The position numbers were made by a program, and so were the translations under genes. Shown one piece after another: positions 22,678 to 33,835 of a DNA stretch of 64,000 nt. Position 1 is the first letter of the stretch. Each line of letters begins with the position of its first letter. The notes beneath the pieces are model-generated. The model was not told the origin of the DNA. It made no database searches and saw only the letters and a program-made list of their open reading frames with translations. The stretch is from Tenrec ecaudatus (Eukaryota > Chordata > Mammalia > Afrosoricida > Tenrecidae). The DNA is taken from positions 114,030,437 through 114,094,436 of the forward strand of contig NC_134538.1 of the NCBI RefSeq assembly GCF_050624435.1. The letters are read 5' to 3'.

Positions 22678-24375
22678 TAGTGGTTCTCAACCTTCCTCGT
22701 GCCACGACCCTTTAATTCAGTTCCTTATGTTGTGGTGACCCCCCAACCATAAAATTATTTTCATTGCTACTTCATAACTGTAATTTTGCTACTGTTATGA
22801 ATTGCAATGTAAATAACCAATATGCAGGATGTGTTTTCATAATTGTTACAAATTGAAGTAATTAAGGCATAGCAATTGATCACAAAAACAATATGTAATT
22901 ATATATTGTGAAAGATGTATTTATAATTACAAATAAATGAAATATTATCTTGAATCATGGTGTAGCATGGGTAACAGTGTTAATATAACAACAGTAAACT
23001 ACATTGCTACATTTTGCGACAGTATGAGTAAAAAGCCAACATCAGTGCGAAGGTTGAGATAACTTCTTTCTCATCAGATCAGAAATTTGGGTCAGTTCTT
23101 GCAAGAGCACAACGAAGATCATCTTCCACAATAAGTCTACTTTTGTATTTAGACTTAATAACCAACAAGCAGGAAAACCATGTTTCACAAAGATATGTTG
23201 TTGGAAATGGAAGAAGAAGGTTCAACATAGTCTCAGAAAGAACTGGGTATGACTGCAAACACTTGATCCAGAATCTTGTAACTGGCATTGTTAGGAAATC
23301 AGTTCTCGCTGCATCGCTGTTAATAAATTCAATGAACTCCTCTTGTGCAGTCTCAGGAACATCTTCAACTTGTGAATGGGCTTCTAGCAAGTGCAAATGG
23401 ATTGTCAGGTAGATTTAGAAAGTACGATGAAATTGTTCTTTCACAGAAATTATCATCGTAATCCTTTTGTCTGACTCAATGTCATGTGCCTTGAAGAAAG
23501 CAGGATACGGTAAGCAACATGTAAATTTTATTTTCATCCAATTTTTTTGCGTGCCAAAGCTGAAGTTTCACTTTGGAATGATCGGATCTTTTCAGACAAA
23601 TTGAAGCATGTTGCATTTGGTCCCTGCATAAATGTAACTCATTCAAGATGGCAAAGATGTCAACCAAGTAAGCTATTTATTTTCTGTAGTTCACTTTTAT
23701 CATTGAGAAGTGCTTCAAACCGCGGTCTTGCTTTCTGATTAAAAATGTTTTGAGGTCATCACGAAGCTCAAAATCACACTGTAAAGCTTTTCCTCGTGAC
23801 CATCATCTCGCTTTGGTGTGAAATAGCAGAGCATTATTTGGTGCATCCAATTTGTTACACAGTTGGGAAAATAGTCGTCTGTTTAAAATGCTTGCCTTTA
23901 CAAAATTGGGACGCTTTTCATGACTTCTTGTGCCTCTTGTGACAGCAGCTGCATTGCTAATATTTGCCGGCGAATCATACAGTGAGTTCCGATGACTTTT
24001 GGTGACTCATTCAGCACCAAACGCCGAAATCCAGATGGACCTCCTAGCATAGCTGTGGGCCCCGTCTGTGCAAACGTCACAAACTTCTCTCCAGACATCT
24101 TATGCTCATTCAGAAATGAACCAACTGTGTCAAATACATCACGTGCAGTAGTTGTCGTTTCAAGAAGTTTTCAGAAAAAGGAAAATCATCTTTAAAGTCA
24201 CCATCATTAATATACCTCATGTAAACCAGTAACCGTGAAGTTTGCAACATCTGTAGATTCATCAAATTGGATGCTAAATATTGGAAGTGGAGCAGATTTA
24301 ATTTCCTGGATTTCCTGATCTTGCATAGTTAAAGCTAAATATTACAAGTAATATTTTAGCTGCATTTGAATACTT
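22678..24375 (-). mobile_element. SPIN/URR1-like hAT DNA transposon, 5'-incomplete
   Basis: Left terminus: TAGTGGTTCTCAACCTT at 22678-22694, matching the CAGTGGTTCTCAACC end typical of SPIN and rodent URR1 hAT elements. It is followed by ACGACCCTTTAATTCAG, TGTTGTGGTGACCCCCCAAC, CTACTTCATAACTGTAATTT and CTACTGTTATGAAT. Inside lies a decayed transposase on the minus strand. I could not find the right terminal inverted repeat; the recognisable part stops near 24375. The octamer before the left end is GCGTAAAC, and its partner was not found. Family placement is from remembered patterns and needs an alignment. Confidence 0.75.
23079..24375 (-). pseudogene. hAT transposase remnant (C-terminal two thirds)
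   Basis: Minus-strand pieces in three frames together follow a hAT (Charlie/ZBED-like) transposase. Around 24270-24310 an FDESTDVA-type phrase carries the first catalytic-core Asp region. At 23898-24098 the phrases MLGGPSGFRRLVLNE and VIGTHCMIRRQ form the middle of the RNase H-like domain. At 23482-23667 is AILNELHL...LQLWHAKKLDEN. At 23079-23396 is the dimerisation domain (hATC) with FWIKCLQSYPVLSE, LLLPFPTTYLCE and a VEDDLRCALA end. The N-terminal BED zinc finger is absent. Frameshifts and stops show it is non-functional. I have not joined the frames. Confidence 0.82.
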
Positions 24376-24725
24376 TTATTATTTTCTGTTGACATTGAGG
24401 ACTCTATTTGACTGGCTGAATTGAAAGGAAAGGAAATTGGAGAAGTGGATACTACAACCATAATTTTAAAAGGCAGATTAGGAATGTAGAAGTAAAATTA
24501 TTTTATAGTTTTCTAAGTGACTTTTAATAAGAAAGGTGTTTAGCAAAAGAAATAGATTAATGAACAGCCTGTGTAATTGTGTGTGTCATGCTGTCTTTTA
24601 TGTACATATTGATTTTGCCAGATATTAGGATGGTGGAAGAATTATAGAAAACATTGCGGAGGGGAAAAAGAATTCAGAAAGCTATCCTGTTCAGAATGAC
24701 TCTTGGCTGCAAGCACGTGGGTTTT
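24376..24725. other. No gene; unassigned
   Basis: About 350 bases that should hold the 5' end of the hAT element or its flank; nothing recognisable. Confidence 0.45.
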
Positions 24726-25174
24726 TTACTGCAAGTTGATGTTAAATGCCATCAAGTCGGTTCTAACTCATAAGGGCCCTGCGTACGATGTGCCCAGCCC
24801 TGTGCCAGCCTCACAATTGCTGCCATGTTTGAGCCTATTGCTGCTGGCATTTTGCCAGTCCATCTTTTTGAAGGTCTTCGTTTCGTTGACCTTCTTCTTT
24901 GCCAAGCATGATGTCCTTCTCCAGAGTCTGCCCTTTCCTGAGAACATGTCTAATGTATGTGAGATGAAATCTCACCATCCCTGCTTCTAAGGAGCAGTCT
25001 GCCTGCGCTCCTTCCAGGTATGATTTGCTTGTTCTCCTCCCAGTTCATAGTACCATCTATTCTTTACTGACTCCATCATTCAATGCATCGAGTCTTCCTT
25101 ATTCATGATCTGCCCTTATTCATTGTCCAGCTTTCAACTGCACATAAGCCAGTTGAAAATACCATGGCCTAGAA
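24726..25174 (-). mobile_element. RTE/BovB-type LINE copy D, 3' piece (antisense)
   Basis: Antisense RTE 3' end: AATGCCATCAAGTCGGTTC, a GCCAGCCTCACAATTGCTGC phrase, GCCAAGCATGATGTCCTTCT, GAGATGAAATCTCACCATCC, TTCATTGTCCAGCTTTCAAC, ending at ACCATGG. The element is split here by a hAT MITE and resumes at 25919. Confidence 0.85.
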
Positions 25175-25918
25175 CAGGGGTGTCAAACTGGTGGTCCAGG
25201 GGCTGCATGCGGTCCCCGAGGTAATTTTTTGTGGCCAGTGATGGTCTGAAATAAAATGAAAATAGAAAAAATGTTATGAAGAAAAAAGCGCTTAGGGGAG
25301 ATCAGGCGATACGTTACACACAATTCCCTTGTTAACCCTTTAACTACTGAAGACGAGTGGACACGTGGCCCAGTGCCTTACCTGGGGGCCTGTGGGCGTT
25401 TCTAAATGCGCTGACTCAGTTCCGGTGACGTTTGGAAGCGTCATGTCTGCCACTCTCAGTGTCACATAATGTGAACAGATCCCCACAGCGAAAAGGTTAG
25501 AAAGAGCACCGGGGTTGTGCTGTTATGAATCACACCTAGCGGCAGCGCTAGTTAACATTTTTAGAGGAGAGCCATTACTATTGTGCATCATGTTCGTCAG
25601 CTGTCCAACATTTTGTGTTTTTATTAGTTACTTTGTTATATTTTCCAGTCACAACATAAGAGGTAAGTGAAAACTGGTAGGAGGAAAGCATTGACAAGTT
25701 TTGGGTAAAAAAAAAAAAAAGTTTTAGTTTTATAAATACATTAAATGAAATATATGTTTAAATAAAAGCAGCTATATAGTGTTTTAATTATCCTTTGCAT
25801 ATCCCTGAATCCCCCCTTCAAAATATCAATTTAACAAAATGTGTGAATGTGATGTGGCCCGCGTGCACCTTGCCTGTTGCACCAGATGGCCGCGTTGTAA
25901 TTGAGTCTGACAGCCCTG
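25175..25918. mobile_element. 744-bp non-autonomous hAT element nested in RTE
   Basis: The termini are CAGGGGTGTCAAACTGGTGG and, complemented from the right end, CAGGGCTGTCAGACTCAATT; each is followed by a subterminal GGCC-rich stretch (GGGGCTGCATGCGG left, GTGGCCCGCGTGCACC right). It has no transposase. The flanking octamers GCCTAGAA (25167-25174) and ACTCAGAT (25919-25926) differ at four of eight positions. Both correspond to one octamer of the surrounding RTE sequence, so they are probably a decayed target duplication. A poly-A run lies at 25708-25721. Confidence 0.8.
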
Positions 25919-26835
25919 ACTCAGATCAGACAACTGAGTCCTCAAAGTGGTCATTTGACCAGATTTTTCCAATGGCATATAGCATTTAATTTCTTGCCCA
26001 CTGCTTCTGTGAGCATTAAATTTGGATTCAAGTCAAATGAATCAATGACAACTTCAATTTTCTCTCTGTTCCTCGTGATATTTCTCGTCCCAGCTGTGAC
26101 CATTTTGGTTTTCATTGCAGTTAGTCTCGATTCTTACTGGAGTTAGTTATTGTGCAGTCATTTACCTTTCAGCAAGCAAAGGTATAAAGGTATATCATCT
26201 TCATCTCCAACGTTGCTAATGAGCCTGCCTTCAATTCTGTTGCCATAGCTCTCTTCATGTAGTCCAGAATTTCAGCTTATTTGTTTAGTTTACAGATTGG
26301 CTACATGTAGTAAAAAGATACAATGCTGGGCCGTGCCCTTTTATAAACTCTTAAACCTACCTGATTTTCAACCATGCAATCTTCTCTTGTCCTATCTGAC
26401 TACCTGCCTGTGGTCTGTGCACAGTAGGTTCCATATGAGCACTATTATATGTTCTGTGATTCCCATTCTCTCAGGGTTGCCCATAGTTTTTATATGGTCC
26501 ACATAATCAAATGCCTTTGCACAGTTAATAGAGTACGAGTAAACATCTTTCTGGTATTAACAGAGTATGAGTAACATCTTCCTGGTAGTCTCTGCTTTCA
26601 GCAAAGGTCTATGTGCAGTCAGCCGTGATTTCCCTTATTCAACTCCTTCTCTTAAGCTGACCTTGTACTTCTGGCAACTGTCTGTCCATGTACTTCTGAA
26701 AAAAAATCAAAATTATTTTCAGCAACCTTTTAATCACATTTGATATTAATGGTAGTGTTTGATAATTTCTGCATCCTGTTGGGTCACCTTTCTTTGGAAT
26801 GGGGAAAATATAGATCTCTTCCAGTTGGGATCAAC
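25919..26835 (-). mobile_element. RTE/BovB-type LINE copy D, remainder (antisense)
   Basis: Continues the antisense RTE copy after the MITE: TTTCTTGCCCACTGCTTCTG, CAATGACAACTTCAATTTTC, a TGCTAATGAGCCTGCCTTC phrase near 26214, CACATAATCAAATGCCTTTG, TTGATAATTTCTGCATCCTG and GGGTCACCTTTCTTTGG. It ends (5' truncation) near 26835 in the RT domain. No long open frame remains. Confidence 0.82.
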
Positions 26836-28454
26836 TTGAGGGCATCGGGTGATGCGTGATGTGTGTATTCAAGTTATAAAATACATTGCATTGCTTTGAT
26901 AAGATAATACTCTTATATTAAAATGATTACAGCTACTTTGATGAAAGAGTAGTAGCGATTGGTGAGCTGAAAATTCAGTACAGAGTGGGAGAATTTGGGA
27001 ATGAGAAAACGTGGTTTTGGTCATTGCTATTATTTGAATTCTTGAGTTCTTTGATGGACAAGGAAGCTTAGGTTCCTTGATGCAAATTGTTTAATATTGG
27101 TTCTCCAAAAATGATCCATGTTTAATTTCTATACATACATTGCCATATGTGTGATATCTATAGAAAGGAGCTCATAAAGTGCACTTCAGGATAAGCACCA
27201 CAATAGTCACGAGGGAAGCTTCTCCCGCTGCTTCAAGTTCGTTTGGAAAATAGTCTCTGGAGGTGGAGTGTTATCCACGCTATGGTACCTCAAAACAAAA
27301 TATCCTTATTGCTGTATGGTTGATTTATTACCAACGTCACATCTTTAATAAGAAACATCATCAACATGTCTAATATATATAGACGGTATCTAATCCAACT
27401 CTGGAAGGGATATAAATTTCTGACTAAAACTCTTAGACCTTCACATGGGGCATCATTAACTATATCAAAATTGATCATTTCCACATACTTTTCAAACAAG
27501 GGTCACTGACTTTTATTATTTATTTCTAGTCTTTGAAATAGGATGCTCTGTTTTTTTTTAGGAAGTTACTCTAGTCTCTTTTTCTAAGTGTGCAATAAAA
27601 GATAAAAAGCTAAATTAGCTTACCCATTATCGTGTGAGACTTTCAAAATTGGGAAACAGAAAATCATGATAACGCTAAACTTTGAATATTCATGATTATG
27701 CTGAAGAAACTGCAGTCACATTAGTTTTGAAGCACCAAGAATAAATCTTCTTCTGGATGATGATTTGAAGGAATCCCATTTTTTTCTTAACCTCAGAAGA
27801 GGCCTGTAATATGTTAGTAAACTTATATTCTATGGTGACACACTGCATTGCCATAGATTAACCCAGAATCCTTTAGTCTTGAAGGATTTATTACATTTGG
27901 GTCTACTGATCTAAAAGCCAGCAGCAAGGGGACACATGTGCTGGTGGTCAGGGCACTTTTGAAATATTCCATATGATAGCAAAGTAGATTGGAACAAATT
28001 TCCTTATTTTAGAAGACAAAGCTAGCCCTCAAAAGGCACATTTTATTATTAAACTCACATGATTGCAGGCTCTTACCTGCATATGTAATAATAATACTTC
28101 ATGTCCCTTTTCTCAGCTTCCAGTGGTCCCACTTGAGATCCTTTAACGACTCGATCCTAGGGCAGCCACTGGGTATTTTGCTGGTTTGCCTGTGCTTCCT
28201 CAAGCCCTGCTGCTCATCTCTCCCCTTACACTCATAGACTTCTCTGAGTCCTCTCTTTTCATCCACTTAAGTCTGGATTCAAAATCTTTATGCCAATAAG
28301 AAATCAAAATATAACAAACACCCATTATTAGCAATGCAATGAATTATTTAATATGACTCTTCTAGGCATAGCTTGTGTTCTATCAAATGACCTTTGGTTT
28401 CTTCATGGGTCTGGGTAAAAAAGTGAGGGGCGGATATATTAACTGGATGGTATG
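26836..28454. other. No gene; unassigned DNA
   Basis: About 1.6 kb, mostly AT-rich, with no repeat I can name. The region 28090-28290 is pyrimidine-rich, but there is no frame of note. Confidence 0.5.
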
Positions 28455-29040
28455 TTTCAGCTGTGAGTGATTGTTAACAGTGTACATTGGAATGACCATC
28501 CTGCTGGGTATAAAATCAGTCATGTCAGGAGGAGGGTGGATCTCACTACCAGCAAGAGATAAGAGCCCCAGTGAACTGCATACTTTAGATCCAGGAGGCA
28601 GCTCTGACATTGAAGAAGCTGCAGAGGAGTAGTGACAGAACACGGAGACAAAGCATGAGACAGAGAGGTAGATGCCCCAGGCCACAGGACAAGTAAAACC
28701 GAGTCCCTTGGGATAGGAGGTGGGCTCATGAAGTGGGTTACTTCTGGGAATTTAATTGCCAGGTCTGAACTTTCGGTTGAGGCTTATAGAAGAGTGCATG
28801 CTTTGGGGTATTTATTGACCACTCTAAAAGAGCCTCGCATTACTGCTGGAGCAGGGCAGAAGACAGGCCAGAGGGCTGTGGCCAGAGAGAAGCCTCCAGT
28901 AGGCACTGCAGAGAAGAAACTGTCCTGAGTGAACAATTGTATCCTGAGCATTGCTCACCTGAACTGTAACCTGTTGACTTTCCTAATGAACCCCATAATT
29001 GCGAACATCATCGGTGAGTTCTGTGAGCCCTTTATAATGG
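28455..29040 (+). repeat. Orphan LTR-like repeat, copy 1
   Basis: Homologous to 42695-43290, same strand. Shared landmarks in order: GAATGACCATCCTGCTGGG, a CACTACCAGCAAGAGATAAG phrase, GCTTTGGGGTATTTATTGAC, CTCTAAAAGAGCC, GAACTGTAACCTGTTGAC and TTCCTAATGAACCCCATAAT, then GTGAGTTCTGTG. In copy 2 the last part contains AATAAA. Length, orientation and a polyadenylation-like end suggest a long terminal repeat, but I cannot name the family. Small frames inside are not genes. Confidence 0.6.
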
Positions 29041-30321
29041 ATTATTAAATCTAGCAGAAAAATAGGCTGCAATAAAGGTAGAGTGCCATGGGAGAGATAC
29101 TACCAAATATCGTAAAGAAGTATTTCCTTTGGAACCCCAGCAATAACTACTGCTTACCAATTTCAATAATTGAATAATTTTCTATTTTGTGGAATAAAGT
29201 CAACAAGTAGAAATCCTAGATAAACCACGGGCTATCATTGGCATATTCTCTGGAAAACAAAACCTCAATATAATCAATTCTCAAAATGATCCATCTAAGG
29301 TAGCTTCAATGTCTGATGAGGATGGTCATCCTCACAGAGAATGACCATCCATTCTTTAAAATCTTATATTTTCAAATCTATTTCTCTCCCCGCCATGTGC
29401 TGTTACTTTATTCCTACACATTCCTCGTTGTTCCTAGGGCACAACTGCCTCATTCTTTTTACTATTTAGTTTCTCCTGAACCTCCAGTCCACTCTAAAAA
29501 TCAGTACCTTTCCCTCTCTTCTGCTGCTTCTTCTGTCAGTTTCCCCACTCCTTTATTTTGTTTTGGCACTTTTGTTTCAAAATGCCAACCATAGAGCAAA
29601 GTCATTTTTCTCATCTACTATTTCATCATAAATGTATAAAGAAAGACCACAAAACAAATGCAGAGTATATAACCCTACTTAGATCCTCAATAATTCACAG
29701 CAATCTTTCTGTCTATTCTTGTTAGTTTTTTATTACCATTCCACATAAGAAGTGATCCTAATTTTATGTTCTCTAGTCTCTGACCCCACTTTAATTTTAA
29801 AATGGTATTACAGTTCCTGTTTTATGGAGAAAGTTTAGGAGATTTGCAATCTTTATTTCCATTGCATTTCTTTTCCTTTATCTCCAATAAAATACTGATC
29901 TACTCTACTGTTTTACCCCTTCATTGCTTCTACTTATACTTTGAAACTCTGACTGTTTTATTGACTTAACATTGTAAGGGTTTGCATTTTCTCAGTTCAT
30001 TTATTGATTGAAAATATGTAAGGCTATTTAATAGGCTTAATGAATTTGGACCAGGTTATATAAGAAAAACTGCAATCCTGTCCTGTGCTTGAGGAACAGG
30101 TCAATATGATGTAGAGTTGCTGGAGGAAGAACCACTTTCTGATGATTAAGACAGCATCCCAGAGTAGCCACTTCAAACTGACATTTGAAAGAATGAAAAA
30201 GTGTAAGATGCTTTGAGAGAGGATTCTGTGCATTAAAAATAACAAGAACCAACTGAGGAAGTTTGGTTGATGACCTCACAAGTCATGATAAGGTTTGAAC
30301 TTCTAATTTCTAAGAGAGAAA
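29041..30321. other. No gene; unassigned DNA
   Basis: About 1.3 kb of AT-rich sequence; nothing recognised. Minus frames at 30024-30279 overlap each other and look random. Confidence 0.5.
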
Positions 30322-30840
30322 AAATAAACCTTTTATTGAAGGCTCTTAGAGTTCTTGTAACAATTCATAAATCAATTATATCAAGCACGTTTGTTCATAT
30401 GTTTCCATCATTATTTTCTAGACATTTATTTTCTATTGAGAACTTGGTGTCAGCCCTTTACACACACTCCCTCCAACCTCCTGGCTCTTGATAAGTGATA
30501 GATTACCATTTTTACACCAACCACTGTCTCCCTTCCACCCTGGTTTCTGTTGTTCGTCCCCTTGTGAGGTGGGGGATGGGGAGTGTAATTTTGTTTTGCT
30601 CATCATGATCAGTTCCCCCTCCCTCCTCTCCACTCCCCACCTTCCTTCTATCCTCCCGGTATCACTACTCCCATTCCTATCCAGGAATCCACGCATCGTG
30701 AGCTCTGTGCACATGCTCCGGTCTAGCCCGCAGTGAAAGGCAGTACTGGGGTCATGGTAGTGGGTGGTGAGGAAGCCTCAAGGAACCAGAGGAGTATTGT
30801 GTGTTCCATCTGATGGCCCAATAACTTATTCCTTCAAGGT
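30322..30840 (-). mobile_element. L1-type repeat, copy 5 (older)
   Basis: Antisense copy with a CCTTTTATTGAAGGCTCTTA 3' end, a CATAAATCAATTATATCAAG phrase, the C/T-rich body, GATCAGTTCCCCCTCCCTCC, and GGGGTCATGGTAGTGGGTGG. It is more diverged than copies 1 and 3. Confidence 0.78.
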
Positions 30841-31240
30841 GTGTGGATATGTATAAACAATTTTCATCAATTTGCCCCCTCTGTGCACCATCACATTCAT
30901 ATATATGTTTGTAGAATATGTAAGTATACAGGAAGAAATGACTTCTCAAAATATGCAATTTAGAGCCTACTTTAAGAGAATATTGCAATACCACACATGC
31001 AAAATCCCTGTCCCTTCTCTAATGCTACCCAAGCTTGAAGTGTATAAGAATGAAGTGAAAGGGAGAATGGGAAGAGATGGCATCCTAACTAAGTGGCTAA
31101 AATATCCTCATTTTGTAGTTACCACATACTACAGATCGTGTAGTTAACATATGAAAATGTGAACACAAGGCTAAAGTCATCTGGGACACATAGAGACCCA
31201 TGCAGGAGGCCAATTCTCATTAACTTCATGATAAACACTC
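30841..31240. other. No gene; unassigned
   Basis: About 400 bases; nothing recognised. Confidence 0.5.
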
Positions 31241-31767
31241 TGTGGTAGTTATATAATCTGGTGTCAACTTGTGGATGGGTGGAGTCTAGCCTGTCAATCA
31301 GGTCACAGCTTGATGACCTTATTTGGAGGTGCTTCGGAGATAAATAGCTTTCTGGAGGCGGGACATTCACACACTCCCTGTGAGACATACCTGCTGACAA
31401 GCCACGTGGACTGATGGCAGCCAGAGCCTTGGAGCTGAAGGAGCCATGTGGAGACCCACACCAGCACTGAGATGCTTCCACCACCACTGCATCCACAAGA
31501 CTTTTCACCCACTGGTCTGTGATCTTCCTGCATTTGGTGTCAATGCATGGCTGCATGATTCTAAAGAGGAATTTGTGGACTAGTATCGATATACAGGGTA
31601 ATATCAGACTTATCAAGTTAATCTGGAATTTATAGACTAGTATAGCTATATGGGGCAATATCGGCCTTATGGACTTGATCTAGAATTTATGGACTAGTAT
31701 TGACATATGGTAATATTGGACATGGACATGTGGACTTGATCTGGACTTGGCTGGGATGTTTTTTCAA
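31241..31767 (+). mobile_element. ERVL-type solo LTR, left part
   Basis: Starts TGTGGTAGTTATATAATCTG with GTGTCAACTTG at 31261-31271, the opening of MLT2/ERVL-type LTRs. It continues at about 32156 and ends there in ACCCAGACTAATGCA, which fits the ERVL LTR end. No internal retroviral genes are present, so it is a solo LTR. No exact target duplication is visible. A 179-codon minus frame across it (31119-31658) is incidental. Confidence 0.7.
31568..31742 (+). repeat. Three tandem 57-61 bp units inside the LTR
   Basis: Units 31568-31624, 31625-31681 and 31682-31742 each begin (G/A)GAATTT(G/A)T and share GACTAGTAT, a GGTAATAT- or GGCAATAT-like centre and a GA(T)CT or AATCT end. They diverge moderately from one another. 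Confidence 0.88.
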
Positions 31768-32155
31768 TATACAAGTGTTTTTTTAATTGATTAATTAATT
31801 TAAAAATAATTTTATTGGGGACTCGTACAATTCTTATCACAATCCATACATACATCCATAGTGTCAAGAACATATGTACATTTGTTGCCATCATCATTCT
31901 CAAAACATTTGCCATCTACTTGAGCCCTTAATATCTGCTGCTCATTTTATCCCTCGCTCCCCACTGCCCCCACCTCATTAACCCTTCATCATTCATAAAT
32001 TATTATTATTTTGTCATATATCATACTGTCTGATGTCTCCCCCCGCCTTCTTCTCTGCTATCCCCAGGGAGGAGGCTATATGTAGATTCCTGTAATCAGT
32101 TCCCCCTTTCTACCCCACATTCTCTCCATTCTCCAGGCATCGCCACTCTCACCAA
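31768..32155 (-). mobile_element. L1-type repeat, copy 6 (nested in the LTR)
   Basis: T/A-rich tail, then TTTTATTGGGGACTCGTAC, ACAATCCATACATACATCC, the C/T-rich body, GGGAGGAGGCTATATGTAG and a CGCCACTCTCACC end. It splits the ERVL-type LTR, so it is younger than the LTR. Confidence 0.85.
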
Positions 32156-32224
32156 TTATTCCTTTATATAAAATTCTCATGAGTCTCTATGAATTTGTTT
32201 CTCCTGTCTACCCAGACTAATGCA
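32156..32224 (+). mobile_element. ERVL-type solo LTR, right end
   Basis: TTCTCATGAGTCTCTATGAA, TTTGTTTCTCCTGTCTACCC and ACTAATGCA: the 3' terminus of the LTR that starts at 31241. Confidence 0.7.
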
Positions 32225-33046
32225 ACTCTCATGCTCCTTTTCTTATCAGTTTTTTAACTGAATATGTTGGTTAACAGGTCACAGAGGCCTTGAAAGTCAG
32301 GGAGACGGCTCGTTAGTAGTTAAAGAAAGGTTCATGCCCCTTACCTTTAAGTCTGGAATAAACCCACCTCTGCAGAAGAAAAAGCAACCATTTAAAATCA
32401 AAAGGATAGCATTTATCAAAAGACAAAATGCCGAGGGTGAGGAGAAATGAAATCAAGAAAGATGGGGAATTGAGATATGCGGTGGGGTCATTGAGGGGAC
32501 TGGATGAGTTGGATCCGATGGTTTATGAAGTGCTAAATGTAGAGACCGTGACCTACTCTGTCAGCCTTCACCTGCTTCACAGAACAAGTTCTGCGTGTTC
32601 TTAAAGGAACTACTGAATAAAAGGAAATGTGTGTTGAGTTACATTAATCATTTGAGAAACACCAATTTTATCTAGCACAGTCTGATAAGAGAGGGAGAAG
32701 AAAATAATATATTGTGATTTTTCACGATGTTTCCATGATTTTCTATTTTCCATGTTATTTTCCGTAAGTGCAGCGAGAGAATAACAAAATGGAGCCATTT
32801 ATTCATGTGCATTTTATTAAATAGTTATCCATGCTATATTTTCACAAAGAATGGGTCATCTTGCAATCTCTTTATCAAGTGAAACATTCACATATGGCTC
32901 TAGGATCTGCCTTTGAATGGACACATATTAAATCTTTTATTTCCTACTTCCTTGATTTCAACTACCAGCTGAAATTAGATGAAACACTTTAATTAGTTAA
33001 ATTAGCATATCATTTTCTTTTGTGTTCTTGTTATTTTCTATGTGAT
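32225..33046. other. No gene; unassigned
   Basis: About 820 bases. The part 32280-32600 is less AT-rich and repeat-free to my eye, but codes for nothing recognisable. Confidence 0.45.
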
Positions 33047-33218
33047 TATGAGTTGGGCTGCCATCAGCATGGTCTGTGGTTCAAAACCACCAGCACCGCA
33101 GCAGGAGAGAGACTGGGCTTTCTACTCCAGAAACTGTTGCAGTCCGGGAAAACCACAGGAGGTTGCCTTGAGTCAGCATTGCCTCCAAGGCAGAGAGTTG
33201 GGAGTTGGGTTTGGGAAC
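33047..33218 (+). mobile_element. AfroSINE copy
   Basis: Sense copy with GTGGTTCAAAACCACCAGCA, a GGGCTTTCTACTCCAGAAAC centre, and TGAGTCAGCATTGCCTCCAA. Head truncated. Confidence 0.82.
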
Positions 33219-33835
33219 CTCATTAACATTTGAGAAACGTTGGCCTATAACATCTTGAAAAGATTATCATGGAAACACTTGAAAGATTTTAGCCAACGTT
33301 AAATCAGGATGTCACATATTTAAATCCAATTATTATCTCTATTTTCTCTTTGCTGTGGACTCTGTTACAGTGATATATTATATATAGTAATGAAATAGGC
33401 AGGCAAAAATGCTATTCCCATGAACTCTAAACTTTCATAATTCCCAGAAATTTCATCCACAAAGCAAGTTAAAAAAGTCAATTTATTTATGTGAAGAGTG
33501 GAATTCAATTAATTTATAACAACTCTTCTGAGAATTTCACAAGATGGCGAGAGGCGATAAAAAATAACTTTCTGAAATCTGTGAGCCCCAATCACATTTC
33601 ATTTGTTTATTATCTTATGATTTATACACTTACTACTGCCAAAAGCGAGCCAAAGCTCACTTTTCATTTTATGCAAATAATTCCTATATTCCAGTGGTGT
33701 TTTGCGAAAGCTCGTGGTCTGTTCTTTGAATAATGGCCCTTAAATTGATTGTCTATGTAAATAGATTCGAGTAATAGATTGTTAGAGTTGAAAGCAACTG
33801 TGTAGTTAAATAAATGTTGCCTTTCGCCCAATAGC
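33219..33835. other. No gene; unassigned AT-rich DNA
   Basis: About 620 bases; nothing recognised. Confidence 0.5.

Noticed and set aside
31119..31658. 179-codon minus-strand open frame, the longest in the window
   Set aside because: It lies almost wholly inside an ERVL-type LTR and its tandem units, and the translation has no recognisable domain.
31568..31742. CRISPR-like array
   Set aside because: The units are direct tandem copies with no spacer between repeats and lie in a mammalian LTR.
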